The translations under genes and the position numbers were made by a program. This document shows positions 18,426 to 27,557 of a stretch of DNA of 64,000 nucleotides, one piece after another. Position 1 is the first letter of the stretch. Every line of letters begins with the position of its first letter. The notes beneath the pieces are model-generated. The model searched no databases and was not told the origin of the DNA. It was given only the letters and a program-made list of their open reading frames with translations. This DNA comes from Streptomyces sp. Tu6071 (GTDB lineage Bacteria > Actinomycetota > Actinomycetes > Streptomycetales > Streptomycetaceae): positions 3,266,945 through 3,330,944 of the forward strand of contig NZ_CM001165.1 in assembly GCF_000213055.1 (NCBI RefSeq). Direction: 5' to 3'.

Positions 18426-19070
18426 ATGGAAGGCATGACCAGCGTCGACTCTGACCTCTATCTCGACATCCTCGACTTCGGGCACAGCATGCCGGAGTGG
18501 TTCCAGAAGCTCGCCGAGATCTGGACGGAACTGGGGCTGCTGCTCTTCGCGGCGCTCTTCGTCGTCGCCTGGTGGCGCGCCCGGCGCGGCGACCCGAGCG
18601 CCCTGGCCGTCGCGGTCCTCGCCCCGCTCGGGACCGCCGTCGCCTACGTGATCAGCGAGGTCGCGAAGTCCTCGATCACCGAGGAGCGCCCCTGTCGCGC
18701 CGTGAAGGGCGCCCGCCCGCTGATCGACTGCCCCGCGCACGGCGACTGGTCCTTCCCCAGCAACCACGCGACGATCGCCGCCGGCGCGGCCGTGGGCCTC
18801 ATGCTCGCCTGGCGTGTGATCGCCTGGCTGACCCTGCCCATGGCACTCCTCATGGCGTTCTCGCGGGTCTTCGTCGGCGTCCACTACCCGCACGACGTCG
18901 CCACCGGGCTCGTCCTCGGCACGCTCGCCTCGCTCGTCGTCGTCAAGCTCGGCACCCGCCCGCTCGCCGCACTCGCGACGACCATGCGCGGCTCCTCGAT
19001 CGGCCTCCTCGCCTGGTTCGCCGGACCCGGCCAGCGTCGCGCCGCGCACGCCGCGCCCTACGTCCGCTGA
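18426..19070 (+). CDS. PAP2 superfamily phosphatase
   Basis: 214 residues with the three phosphatase motifs of the PAP2/type 2 phosphatidic acid phosphatase family: KSSITEERP, PSNHA (Asn where PSGH has Gly) and SRVFVGVHYPHDV. Four or five membrane helices place the active site on the outer face. Likely substrates are undecaprenyl pyrophosphate or other lipid pyrophosphates of envelope synthesis. Bacitracin-type resistance proteins are similar. ATG 18435 is an alternative start. It converges with the response regulator gene, 13 bp away. Confidence 0.88.
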   Translation: MEGMTSVDSDLYLDILDFGHSMPEWFQKLAEIWTELGLLLFAALFVVAWWRARRGDPSALAVAVLAPLGTAVAYVISEVAKSSITEERPCRAVKGARPLIDCPAHGDWSFPSNHATIAAGAAVGLMLAWRVIAWLTLPMALLMAFSRVFVGVHYPHDVATGLVLGTLASLVVVKLGTRPLAALATTMRGSSIGLLAWFAGPGQRRAAHAAPYVR

Positions 19071-19083
19071 TCGACGCCGCTCC

Positions 19084-19785
19084 TCACCCCTCCTCCCCCA
19101 CCGGCAGCCCCGCCTCGTGCGCGAGCACGGCGGCGCGGACACGGTTGGGGACGCCGAGCCGGTCGAGCACGACGCTCACGTACGCCTTCACCGTCCCCTC
19201 GCTCAGGCCGAGCCGCTCCGCGATCCCCGCGTTGGACAGCCCGCCCGCGAGCAGGACGAGCACCTCACGCTCCCGGGGCGTGAGCCGGGCCACCGCCCGC
19301 CGCGCCCCGGCAGCCCGCTCCAGGCGCCGCCCGCCGAGCCCGTCCAGTACGTGCCGGGTCACCCGCGGCGCGAGGAACGCCCCGCCCGCCGCCAGCGCCC
19401 TCACCCCCGCGATGAGTTCGTAGGGGTCGCCGGACTTGAGCAGGAAGCCCGCCGCTCCCCCGGCGAGCGCCCGCTCCACGTACTCCCCCTCCGAGAACGT
19501 CGTGAGCATCCCGACCGCCGTGCCCGGCAGCACCCGGGCGAACTCCTCCGCCGCGCCGAGCCCGTCGAGCACCGGCATCCGCACATCGAGCAGCGCCACA
19601 TCGGGGCGCAGCCGCGCCCCCTCCGCGAGCGCCTCGCGCCCGTCACCCGCCTGCCCCACGACCTCGATGCCCGGCGCGCTCGCCAGGATCGCCGCCACCC
19701 CCTCGCGCACGAGACGTTCGTCGTCCGCGAGCAGGACCCGCACCGGCGCCCCCGGTACGCCGTCCCCGGACGATTCCGCCTCCAC
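19084..19785 (-). CDS. NarL/FixJ-family response regulator
   Basis: 233 residues. The receiver domain, residues 15-130, has the acidic pocket LLADDERL, phospho-acceptor Asp in VALLDVRMP, the TTFSEGEYV switch region and conserved Lys in FLLKSGDP. The LuxR-type helix-turn-helix at the C-terminus is LTPREREVLVLLAGGLSNAGIAERLGLSEGTVKAYV. The GTG start has a GAGGAG ribosome site and follows the kinase stop by 14 bp, so the pair is an operon (kinase first). The signal and regulon are unknown. Confidence 0.92.
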   Translation of the reverse strand: MEAESSGDGVPGAPVRVLLADDERLVREGVAAILASAPGIEVVGQAGDGREALAEGARLRPDVALLDVRMPVLDGLGAAEEFARVLPGTAVGMLTTFSEGEYVERALAGGAAGFLLKSGDPYELIAGVRALAAGGAFLAPRVTRHVLDGLGGRRLERAAGARRAVARLTPREREVLVLLAGGLSNAGIAERLGLSEGTVKAYVSVVLDRLGVPNRVRAAVLAHEAGLPVGEEG

Positions 19786-19799
19786 CCCTTACTCCTCTC

Positions 19800-21908
19800 T
19801 CATCCGCCCAGTTCCCCGAGCTCCCTGCGCGCGTCCCCCACCGCGCCCGCTCCCGGCACGACGGTCTTGTCCACGAGGCGGCCGTCCCTGAAGCACAGCC
19901 GGTAGTGGTCGACGCTCACGAAGAGCCCCGGCACCGCCCGGTAGTACCGGCACGCGGCCCGGGCCGGTCGCGCGGGCTCCCGCTCGACGGGGACGTCCCC
20001 GACCGTGCGCGCCGGGAGCCTCGGCGCGAGGTCCGCGTACGGCGTGCCCAGGCGGGCGTCGGTGTAGACCCGCGCGTCGAGCACGGAGTGACTGCGGCTG
20101 TACGCGTACCAGCCGAACCCGCCACCGAGCAGTACCGCCCCGGCCACGACGCCCGCCACCACGAGCACGCGCAGCCGACCCGGACCGAACACCGGGCCGG
20201 TCGCGGCGACTGGGGCTGTCACGGACACCGGGCCCCTCGCGGACACCGCCGGGCCTGCGTCGAACGCCCGTCGCGCCGAAAGCGGCAGACCTGCCACCGC
20301 CTCGGGCGCGGTCCCGAGCACCGGACCTGTCACCGGCGGCGCGCCGCCTGCCGGAAGGGGACTCCTCGCGAAGGGCTGGAAGGGCCGACCGGACAACCGG
20401 CGCCCCCGGAGCCGCCGCCACGCCCCGGTCGGCAGAAGGTCCGGCCCCTGTGCGGGCAGCCACACCTCGACGAGGTGACCGCCCTCCTCCCGTGGCCCCG
20501 CCCCGAAGCGCCCGCCCGCCGCGCGGACCGCCCCCGCCAGCGCGCGCAACCCCGAGCCGCCCCCCTTCGGCGCGAGCGGCAACGGTGGCCGGACCGTCGG
20601 GCGGCCAGGACCGGACCCGCCCCCAGCCTCCGTATCCGGTCCGCCGACAGCCTCCGTATCCGCTCCGCCCGCAGGCGCAGCACCCAGCAACCCGCTCGCG
20701 GAACCCACGCCGAAGTCGCTCACCGACGCCGGACGGGGCCAGCTCGCCGAACCTGCGGCGCCCCGCCCGCTCGCCGCACCCGCACCCGCACCCAATCCAC
20801 CCAGCGACCCCGCACCCGCCCCGCGCGCACCGGCCCCGCGCGCCCCGCCCACCGACCCCGCCCCCGAGCCACCCTTCGCCCCCGCCCCGGACCCCAGCCC
20901 CGGCCGCACTCCGCTCGCGATCCTGAGGTGCGTCCCTCCCTCCCCCGGCACGCACGCGACCGTCACTTCGGCGCCCGGCGCGTAGCGCGCCGCATTGGTG
21001 AGTGCTTCCCGCACCACCCGGTGGCGCAGCGCCGTGTGCGCGTCGGGCTGCTCGGGCCAGGCCATGACCCGTACCGCGAGCCCCGAGGCCACCGTGCGGC
21101 CGAGAAGGTGGTGCAGGTCGGGGGCCGGTGGGGGCTCGGGGGGCGGATCGGTCTCCGCCGGGCCGGGTTCCGCTTCTTCCGCGCGCAGCACGCCGACGAT
21201 CTCGTGCAGCCGGTCCACCGCGTCCGCCGTCGCGGCGCGCAGTCCCGCCGCTGCCTCGCGGTGCCGCTCCGGCAGGTCGGCCGCGACCTGGAGCGTTCCG
21301 GCGCGCAGCGCGAGGAGGCTCAGCTCGTGGCCCAGCGCGTCGTGCATCTCGGCCGCGATCCTGGCCCGCTCGCGCAGTGCCGCACGCTCGGCGACCCCCC
21401 GCTGCTCCTCTTCGAGCCGGGCCGCCCGCGCCCAGCCCGCCTCGGCGAGCGCCCTGCGCTGGAGCCGGTACCTCCCGGCGAGCCACGGGAAGGCGACGAG
21501 GAAGAGGAGCACGGCGAGGAGCAGCAGCCACGCCGTGACCGGGTCCTCCGCACGCCACAGCACCCGCGCCGACCCGCTGAGCGCGAGGGCCGCGCAGGCC
21601 GCGGTGGTCTGCCGGGCGCCGCCGCGCAGCCCGAGGAGGTAGGCGAGTACGGGCAGCGCGAACCCGTAGTCCGCGGTGAAGAGCGCCGTACCGAAAGCGA
21701 GCCCGGGGGCCGCCGCGAGCAGGAGGGCCGTCGCGGGCAGGTGCCGCGCGCAGGCGGCGGCGAGGGCGAGCGCCACGAGACCGGCCGCCGTGGCCCCCCA
21801 GGGCACGTGTTCGACAAGACCGAGCAGGCGCGCCAGGACGACGGGCACGGCGAGCACCGCCCAGAGCCCGAGGGCCCGGACGCCGTGCGAGAGCGCGGTG
21901 ACTGCCAT
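19800..21908 (-). CDS. Histidine kinase with split ATP-binding domain and C-terminal extracytoplasmic domain
   Basis: 702 residues. Four to five N-terminal membrane helices lead to a HisKA_3 dimerisation helix, with His189 in EMHDALGHELSLL. The N box is VVREALTNAARYAPG near 300. A Gly/Ala/Ser-rich insertion of about 115 residues (334-449) then separates it from the G box GGGSGLRALAGAV. The DxGxG motif is not recognisable: LRIASGVRPG stands there. A further membrane helix at 579-601 is followed by about 100 residues with two Cys that would lie outside the cell. ATG 21908 is preceded by TACCGT seven bases upstream, which suggests a leaderless start. Confidence 0.85.
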   Translation of the reverse strand: MAVTALSHGVRALGLWAVLAVPVVLARLLGLVEHVPWGATAAGLVALALAAACARHLPATALLLAAAPGLAFGTALFTADYGFALPVLAYLLGLRGGARQTTAACAALALSGSARVLWRAEDPVTAWLLLLAVLLFLVAFPWLAGRYRLQRRALAEAGWARAARLEEEQRGVAERAALRERARIAAEMHDALGHELSLLALRAGTLQVAADLPERHREAAAGLRAATADAVDRLHEIVGVLRAEEAEPGPAETDPPPEPPPAPDLHHLLGRTVASGLAVRVMAWPEQPDAHTALRHRVVREALTNAARYAPGAEVTVACVPGEGGTHLRIASGVRPGLGSGAGAKGGSGAGSVGGARGAGARGAGAGSLGGLGAGAGAASGRGAAGSASWPRPASVSDFGVGSASGLLGAAPAGGADTEAVGGPDTEAGGGSGPGRPTVRPPLPLAPKGGGSGLRALAGAVRAAGGRFGAGPREEGGHLVEVWLPAQGPDLLPTGAWRRLRGRRLSGRPFQPFARSPLPAGGAPPVTGPVLGTAPEAVAGLPLSARRAFDAGPAVSARGPVSVTAPVAATGPVFGPGRLRVLVVAGVVAGAVLLGGGFGWYAYSRSHSVLDARVYTDARLGTPYADLAPRLPARTVGDVPVEREPARPARAACRYYRAVPGLFVSVDHYRLCFRDGRLVDKTVVPGAGAVGDARRELGELGG

Positions 21909-21915
21909 GCCCCTC

Positions 21916-21938
21916 ACGGTACGGGGCACCACTGACAA
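21916..21938 (-). promoter_or_regulatory. Exact RecA-NDp (PafBC-type) promoter motif before the kinase gene
   Basis: Read on the minus strand, TTGTCAGTG (21938-21930), eight bases, then TACCGT (21921-21916) matches TTGTCRGTG-N8-TANNNT at every specified base. The kinase ATG at 21908 follows after seven bases. Confidence 0.65.
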
Positions 21939-22198
21939 TCCTTCCGTGATCACACGGGCACTCTGCGTAACAGCAGGTCGGGAGCCCGCGGTGCCCGTGC
22001 GCGGTCCGGTTCGCCCGCCCGCGGCGACCACTCACCTCATGACTCCCCCTCTCCCCGCACCGCCGCACCCCTCTCCCGCCCCGGCCGCGCGTGCGCCGGG
22101 CGTGCGCCCCCTTTGTGCTCCGCCCTCCCCGTCGTCACCCTGGCGCGGGAGGCGCGCCTTGTGGCCGGGAGGTGTGCGCGTGGCAGGATCTGAGCGCC

Positions 22199-23167
22199 AT
22201 GACTTTGCCCACGCACTCCGCCGCGTCCGTCCCCTCCCCCTCGCCCTCGGCGCCTCCCGCACGGGAGGGCGCATCGCTGCACGGCCCCGTGATCGCCTGG
22301 TACGAGGCGAACGCCAGGGATCTGCCGTGGCGGCGGCCCGAGGCCGGTGCCTGGGGGGTGATGGTCAGCGAGTTCATGCTCCAGCAGACCCCGGTGGCCC
22401 GGGTCCTGCCCGTCTACGAGGAATGGATGCGGCGCTGGCCGCGTCCCGCCGACCTCGCCAAGGAGCCCTCGGGCGAGGCCGTCCGCGCCTGGGGACGCCT
22501 CGGCTACCCGCGGCGCGCGCTGCGGCTGCACGGCGCGGCCGTCGCCATAACGGAACGGCACGGCGGCGACGTGCCCGAGCACCACGCCCAGCTCCTCGCG
22601 CTGCCCGGCATCGGCGAGTACACGGCGGCGGCCGTCGCCTCCTTCGCGTACGGGCAGCGGCACGCGGTGCTCGACACCAACGTGCGGCGGGTGCTCGCGC
22701 GGGCGGTGAGCGGCGAGCAGTTCCCGCCGAACGCGACCACGGCGGCCGAGCGACGGCTCGCGCGCTCGGTGCTGCCCGAGGACGAGGACACGGCGGCGCG
22801 CTGGGCGGCGGCGTCGATGGAACTCGGCGCGCTCGTGTGCACGGCGAAGGGCGAGCGGTGCGAGTCGTGCCCGCTCAGCGACCGCTGCGCGTGGCGGCTC
22901 GCGGGCAAGCCCGAGCACACCGGTCCGCCGCGCCGCGCGCAGACGTACGCGGGCACCGACCGCCAGGTGCGCGGGAAGCTCCTCGCGGTGCTGCGCGAAG
23001 CCCTGGAGCCGGTGCCGCAGGCGACGCTCGACCGCGTGTGGCACGACCCGGTGCAGCGGGCCAGGGCACTCGACGGGCTCGTCGCCGACGGCCTCGTCGA
23101 GCCGCTGGAGAACGGCCGCTACCGGCTGCCGGGACACCGCTCCTTCCCGCCTCACCAGCCCCGCTGA
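22199..23167 (+). CDS. mutY: A/G-specific adenine glycosylase MutY
   Basis: 322 residues. MutY removes adenine mispaired with 8-oxoguanine. The catalytic Glu lies in VSEFMLQQTPV. The helix-hairpin-helix LPGIGEYTAAAVASFAYG is followed by the catalytic Asp in VLDTNVRRVLAR. The [4Fe-4S] ligands are C-x6-C-x2-C-x5-C in CTAKGERCESCPLSDRC. The C-terminal Nudix-like domain of E. coli MutY is reduced, as usual in actinobacteria. It is transcribed divergently from the kinase gene. ATG 22199 gives a short Ser/Pro-rich N-terminus before the domain. Confidence 0.94.
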   Translation: MTLPTHSAASVPSPSPSAPPAREGASLHGPVIAWYEANARDLPWRRPEAGAWGVMVSEFMLQQTPVARVLPVYEEWMRRWPRPADLAKEPSGEAVRAWGRLGYPRRALRLHGAAVAITERHGGDVPEHHAQLLALPGIGEYTAAAVASFAYGQRHAVLDTNVRRVLARAVSGEQFPPNATTAAERRLARSVLPEDEDTAARWAAASMELGALVCTAKGERCESCPLSDRCAWRLAGKPEHTGPPRRAQTYAGTDRQVRGKLLAVLREALEPVPQATLDRVWHDPVQRARALDGLVADGLVEPLENGRYRLPGHRSFPPHQPR

Positions 23168-23389
23168 TCGCCCGTCACCCCTCTCCTCGCTCCGCGAAAT
23201 CCGACAAAGGCCCCATAAGGGTGCCCGATTTCCGTCTCCCGGTGGGCTGTTACACAACCGATGGGTAGCTGTGCATCCATCGACCGCCTACTCGGAAGGC
23301 TCCGTTACACCCCCTCCGTAGCGTCAGCACCGTGCTTCGACCAGAGCACACGGGGACACGGGGATCACGGGGACACGGAGGCGGACGAC
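23168..23389 (+). promoter_or_regulatory. sigE operon promoter region with inverted repeat
   Basis: The 222-bp leader contains CGATGGGT and ATCCATCG (23259-23266 and 23275-23282), an inverted repeat matching at 7 of 8 positions around an 8-bp centre. It also has GTTACAC twice (near 23250 and 23304) and a TAGCGT -10-like hexamer at 23319-23324. CACGGGGA-like units repeat at 23348-23381 just before the ATG. In S. coelicolor sigE transcription needs CseB, so the inverted repeat is a candidate CseB site (inference). Confidence 0.45.
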
Positions 23390-23989
23390 ATGGCGCAGGC
23401 GACAGTCGGCGACGGGGTGCGGGACGAGGCGGCGGGGGACGGGCTGCCCGAGGAGATCCTCGGTTTCGAGGACTACGTACGAGCACGGCAGGACGCCCTG
23501 CTGCGCAGCGCCCGGCGCCTCGTGCCGGACCCGGTGGACGCGCAGGACCTGCTCCAGACCGCGCTCGCGCGCACGTACCGCCGCTGGCAGGGCATCGCCG
23601 ACAAGCGGCTCGCCGACGCCTACCTGCGCCGGGTCATGATCAACACGCGGACCGAGTGGTGGCGGGCGCGGCGTCTCGAAGAGGTGCCCAGCGCCCAGCT
23701 CCCCGAGGACGGCGTCGACTCGGTGCCGGACCCGACCGAGCAGTACGCCGACCGCTCGCTGCTCATGGACGTGCTCTCCGTTCTCGCTCCCAAGCAGCGC
23801 AGCGTCGTCGTACTGCGACACTGGGAGCAGATGTCGACCGAGGAGACGGCGGCGGCGCTCGGCATGTCGCCGGGCACCGTCAAGAGCACCCTGCACCGTG
23901 CTCTGGCCCGGCTCCGGGAAGAGCTGGAGACCCGGGCGAGTGAAGCGCGGGCGCAGGAACGTGAGGAGCTGGAGCGGTGCGTGGCCTAG
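23390..23989 (+). CDS. sigE: ECF RNA polymerase sigma factor SigE
   Basis: 199 residues. Region 2 includes DAQDLLQTALARTYRRWQGI and region 4 includes LSVLAPKQRSVVVLRHWEQ followed by an HTH in ETAAALGMSPGTVKSTLHRAL. Identification as SigE, the cell-envelope-stress sigma factor, rests mainly on the three following genes, which match cseA, cseB and cseC in order and type. The ATG at 23390 follows a GGAGG ribosome site (23378-23382). The stop overlaps the putative cseA start by 13 bp. About 25 residues precede region 2, somewhat longer than I recall for S. coelicolor SigE. Confidence 0.92.
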   Translation: MAQATVGDGVRDEAAGDGLPEEILGFEDYVRARQDALLRSARRLVPDPVDAQDLLQTALARTYRRWQGIADKRLADAYLRRVMINTRTEWWRARRLEEVPSAQLPEDGVDSVPDPTEQYADRSLLMDVLSVLAPKQRSVVVLRHWEQMSTEETAAALGMSPGTVKSTLHRALARLREELETRASEARAQEREELERCVA

Positions 23990-24906
23990 TGCCCCGGCAG
24001 TCGAGGTGCGCCCGGCCCCGCGTCGTCGCCGACGAAGGGACGGGGACGACGCGGGCGGGCGGCGCTCAGGACGCGTCCACCGTGGCGGGCGGACCACGGC
24101 GGCAGGACTCGGGGACCCCCGCGGGAGCGGACGACCCGGCGGAGTCCGCCGCCGAGCCGGGCGACCCAGCACGGCCAGGGGCGCTCCGGTCCGACGACCG
24201 TGAAGCCCGTCTTCGGGTTCGCGGGCGCCGGGCCGTTCGTGGACGTACGGCGGCGGCGCGCTGGCGCGGGCTCGGCGTGGGGGCCACCGCGCTGCTCGCG
24301 GCCGGCGGCTGCGCGGTCGGGGGTACCGGTACGCGGGACGAGGGGCCTGCCCGGTCGGAGTCGGCGGCGCAGGTGAGTCCGGCGCCGAGTGCCTCGGAGA
24401 GCGCGGCGGTGCCGGTCATGGGCCAGCAGAAGGTGGTCCGGCTGCTCCTCGCCGATGCCTCGGTGAGCGCGGAGACCAAGAAGGACCTCAAGCCGTGCGG
24501 CGGGCACGACTACCCGGTGGACGTCTCCTCGGGCGACCTCACGGGGACCGGCGCACCCGATCTCCTGGTCAACGTCATGACCTGCGGGGACGCGGTGGGC
24601 GTCGCGAGTTACGTCTACCGCAAGGAGAAGTCGGGGTACGTGAGCGTCTTCCGGGCCGAGGACCCCCCGGTCTACGCGGAGATGGACCGGGGTGATCTCG
24701 TGGTGACCCGGCAGCTGTACCAGAAGGGCGACCCGGTCTCGTACCCGTCGAGCGAGGAAGTCATCACGTACGGCTGGCACGGGGGCGAGTTCAGGGAGTC
24801 GTACCGGATGCGGAATGACTACAGCAAGACGGTGGGCGGGGAAAACGGGGGCGGGGAGGACGGGGAGGACGACGGCCCGGCCGTACCGACCAGTCCCTCC
24901 GGGTGA
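23977..24906 (+). CDS. cseA: CseA-like lipoprotein of the sigE operon
   Basis: 309 residues if GTG 23977 is the start. In S. coelicolor CseA is an extracytoplasmic lipoprotein that dampens sigE expression. A hydrophobic stretch, WRGLGVGATALLAAGGC, ends in a lipobox-like Cys112. Position -3 is Ala rather than Leu, so lipidation is probable, not certain. About 95 hydrophilic residues precede it, unusually long, and no later start codon fits. The exported domain has two Cys (LKPCGGHDYP, VMTCGDAV), with a Gly/Asp/Glu tail. Translation is probably coupled to sigE. Confidence 0.82.
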   Translation: MRGLVPRQSRCARPRVVADEGTGTTRAGGAQDASTVAGGPRRQDSGTPAGADDPAESAAEPGDPARPGALRSDDREARLRVRGRRAVRGRTAAARWRGLGVGATALLAAGGCAVGGTGTRDEGPARSESAAQVSPAPSASESAAVPVMGQQKVVRLLLADASVSAETKKDLKPCGGHDYPVDVSSGDLTGTGAPDLLVNVMTCGDAVGVASYVYRKEKSGYVSVFRAEDPPVYAEMDRGDLVVTRQLYQKGDPVSYPSSEEVITYGWHGGEFRESYRMRNDYSKTVGGENGGGEDGEDDGPAVPTSPSG

Positions 24907-25102
24907 CGACGGGCCCCCCGGGCCGACCGGGGGGTGCGGGGCGTACGGGCACCGGCAGCAGGACTCGGGCCATGCGGGGCGGAGCCCGCGCGGCCTTCGG
25001 GGCGGGTTCGCGCGGGACGAGGCCATGCGGGACCGGGTCGCGCGGTGCGGGGCCGTGCGGGCAGGGGCGGGCGGGGAACGACGGGAAGACGAGCTGACGG
25101 AC

Positions 25103-25822
25103 ATGGAAGAGCAGACACAACGGCGGGCGGGGGCGCGCGTCCTCTTCGTGGAGGACGACGACGTCATCCGGGAGGCGACGCAGCTCGCCCTGGAGCGGGT
25201 GGGCTTCCGGGTGACGGCCGTCCCCGACGGGCTTCAGGGCCTGGAGTCCTTCCGGGCGGGGGCGCCGGACATCGCGCTCCTGGACGTGATGGTGCCCGGC
25301 ATGGACGGGGTGAGCCTGTGCCGGCGCATCCGGGACGAGTCCACGGTGCCGGTCATCATGCTGTCGGCGCGCGCGGACAGCATCGACGTCGTCCTCGGTC
25401 TGGAGGCCGGGGCGGACGACTACGTGACGAAGCCTTTCGACGTGTCCGTGCTGGTGGCACGGCTGCGCGCGGTGATGCGCCGCTTCGGGCACGCGGGCGG
25501 CGGCGCCCGGCAGGCGGTGGAGGAGGAGGCGGCGTCGGGACCGCTGCGCTTCGGCGACCTGGAGGTGGACACCGAGGGCATGGAGGTGCGGCGCGGCGGC
25601 GAGCGGATCGCGCTCACCCCCACCGAGATGCGGCTGCTCCTCGAATTCTCGGCCGCCCCCGGCACCGTGCTCAGCAGGGACCGGCTCCTGGAACGGGTGT
25701 GGGACTACGGCTGGGGCGGGGACACACGGGTCGTGGACGTCCACGTGCAGCGGCTGCGCGCCAAGATCGGCCAGGACCGGATCGAGACGGTCCGCGGCTT
25801 CGGCTACAAACTGCGGGCCTAG
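25103..25822 (+). CDS. cseB: OmpR-family response regulator CseB
   Basis: 239 residues. The receiver domain has the acidic pair in VLFVEDDDV, phospho-acceptor Asp in IALLDVMVPGMDG, and Lys in YVTKPFDV. The winged helix spans about 145-237, with LTPTEMRLLLEF, VVDVHVQRLRAKIG and TVRGFGYKLRA. In the SigE system CseB, phosphorylated by CseC, activates the sigE promoter. ATG 25103 is chosen because it directly precedes the first receiver strand. The frame is open about 290 bp further upstream without domain content. The 196-bp gap from cseA is GC-rich and carries no gene. Confidence 0.93.
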   Translation: MEEQTQRRAGARVLFVEDDDVIREATQLALERVGFRVTAVPDGLQGLESFRAGAPDIALLDVMVPGMDGVSLCRRIRDESTVPVIMLSARADSIDVVLGLEAGADDYVTKPFDVSVLVARLRAVMRRFGHAGGGARQAVEEEAASGPLRFGDLEVDTEGMEVRRGGERIALTPTEMRLLLEFSAAPGTVLSRDRLLERVWDYGWGGDTRVVDVHVQRLRAKIGQDRIETVRGFGYKLRA

Positions 25823-25823
25823 C

Positions 25824-27222
25824 GTGACGGAGACGGAGCAGCACCGGGAGAAGGACCGGGACAAGGAGCCGCGGCGGGAGGGGGCCGCTGCGGGACGGGC
25901 CAGACCGCCGTTGCGGGAGCGCCTGCGCAGCGTGTTCCGCACGGGCCTGCGCTGGAAGCTGAGCGCGGCGATCGCGCTCGTCGGGGCGCTCGTGGCGATC
26001 GCGCTGAGCCTCGTCGTGCACAACGCGGCGCAGCTCTCGATGCTCGACAGCGCCCGTGACGTGCAGGACCAGCGGGTGCAGTTCGCGCAGCGGATCTACG
26101 AGACGACAGGGCGGCTCCAGTTCGGCGCCACGCTCGACGACCCGGCTGCCGAAAGCGCTGCGGGAGCGGGTGGCGAAGAACCGGCGGGCGACGTACATCG
26201 CGTCCGGGCCCGAGGGGCGGCCCGATATCTGGGCGGCGCTCCCGCTCAGCAACGGGCACGTCCTGTCCCTGCACACTCGCTGGTCGACGCGGAAACAGCG
26301 GATCATGCAGGACCTCGACCAGGCTCTCGTGATCGGCTCGATCGCCGTGGTGCTCGGGGGCAGCGCGCTCGGCGTGCTCATCGGCGGGCAGCTCTCGCGA
26401 CGGCTGCGCAAGGCGGCGGCAGCGGCGCGCGAGGTGGCGCGCGGGCGGCGGGACGTGCAGGTGCGGCAGGCGATCGGCGGGATCGTACGGGACGAGACGG
26501 ACGACCTGGCGCGGGCCGTGGACGCCATGGCGGATGCCCTGCGGCAGCGTCTGGAGGCGGAGCGGCGGGTCACGGCGGACATCGCGCACGAGCTGCGGAC
26601 CCCGGTGACGGGGCTGCTCACGGCGGCGGAGCTGCTGCCGCCGGGGCGGCCGACGGAGCTGGTCAAGGACAGGGCGCAACTGCTGCGCACGCTCGTCGAG
26701 GACGTGCTGGAGGTGGCGCGGCTGGACAGCGCGGCGGAGCGGGCCGAACTCCAGGAGCTGATGCTCGGGGAGTTCGTGGAGCGGCGGGTCCGCACGTTCG
26801 ACGCGGGCATCTCCGTGCGTGTGCTGCGGGAGTCGGAGGTGGTGACCGATCCGCGGCGCCTGGAGCGCATTCTCGGCAATCTGCTCGCCAATGCCGCCCG
26901 GCACGGGCAGGGGCCGGTCGAGGTGACGGTGGAGGGCCGGGTGGTGCGGGTGCGTGACCACGGGTCCGGCTTCCCCGCCGAGCTTCTGGCGCAGGGGCCG
27001 AGTCGTTTCCGTACCGGCAGCGCGGACCGCTCCGGGGGCGGGCACGGTCTGGGGTTGACGATCGCGGCGGGGCAGGCGCGAGTGCTCGGGGCGCGGCTCA
27101 CGTTCCGCAACCTGCTGCCACCCGGTGCCGCGCCGGACAGCCCGGCCGAGGGGGCGGTGGCGGTCCTGTGGCTGCCGGAGCACGCGCCCACGGACGGCGG
27201 CGGGGCACCCGACGCCGTCTGA
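25824..27222 (+). pseudogene. cseC: CseC sensor histidine kinase, interrupted by a frameshift
   Basis: The frame from GTG 25824 covers the cytoplasmic N-terminus, the first membrane helix LSAAIALVGALVAIALSLVVH and half the sensor loop, to DDP at 26144. The protein continues one base later, from LPKALRERV at 26146, in the +1 frame. That frame runs through the second helix ALVIGSIAVVLGGSALGVLIGG, the HAMP region, H box DIAHELRTPVTG, N box NLLANAARHG and G boxes DHGSGFP and GHGLGLTIA to the TGA at 27220-27222. One extra base near 26145, or a two-base loss, explains it. Joined length is about 465 residues. A sequencing error remains possible. Confidence 0.85.
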
Positions 27223-27240
27223 GCCGGGGGGAGGGGCCGG

Positions 27241-27416
27241 CCGGTGCGACCCCGCTACGTGAGAGGGCTCAGGTCGAACCCGTACATGAGGAAGGGCCCG
27301 GCCAATCCCTACACGCGGAAGGGCCCGGCCCAACCCGCACACGCGGAAGGGCGTGGGTCGAACCCGCCTATGCCAACCGCCCCGCCCCCACGCCGCCCGG
27401 CCCCGGGCACGCGGAA
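27241..27416. repeat. Degenerate direct repeats downstream of cseC
   Basis: A CACGCGGAAGGGC-like unit recurs four times (near 27285, 27311, 27339 and 27409) with irregular spacing in a gene-free spacer between convergent genes. It ends in the long stem-loop at 27417. No protein-coding frame is convincing. Confidence 0.5.
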
Positions 27417-27461
27417 GGGCCCCGGCCCGGTCGACAGGTCGTGTCGACCGGGCCGGGGCCC
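27417..27461. terminator. Long bidirectional stem-loop terminator
   Basis: A perfect 20-bp stem (27417-27436 with 27442-27461) closes a GGTCG loop. The arms begin GGGCCCCGGCCCGG and include GTCGAC. It lies between the convergent cseC and M23 peptidase genes and should stop transcription from both sides. Confidence 0.85.
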
Positions 27462-27557
27462 TGGGGAGCGGTGGTGCGGTGCTCCCGTTGTCCGGGGGCG
27501 TCGCTCCGTGGAGCCGCTGCGGGGTGTTGCTCCGTGTGCCGCTGTTCAGGGGTCCGG

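Noticed and set aside
26056..27222. Second half of cseC as an independent short kinase gene
   Set aside because: The segment before 26146 in that frame is a shadow of the N-terminal half, and a start there would lose the first membrane helix. A frameshift explains the data better.
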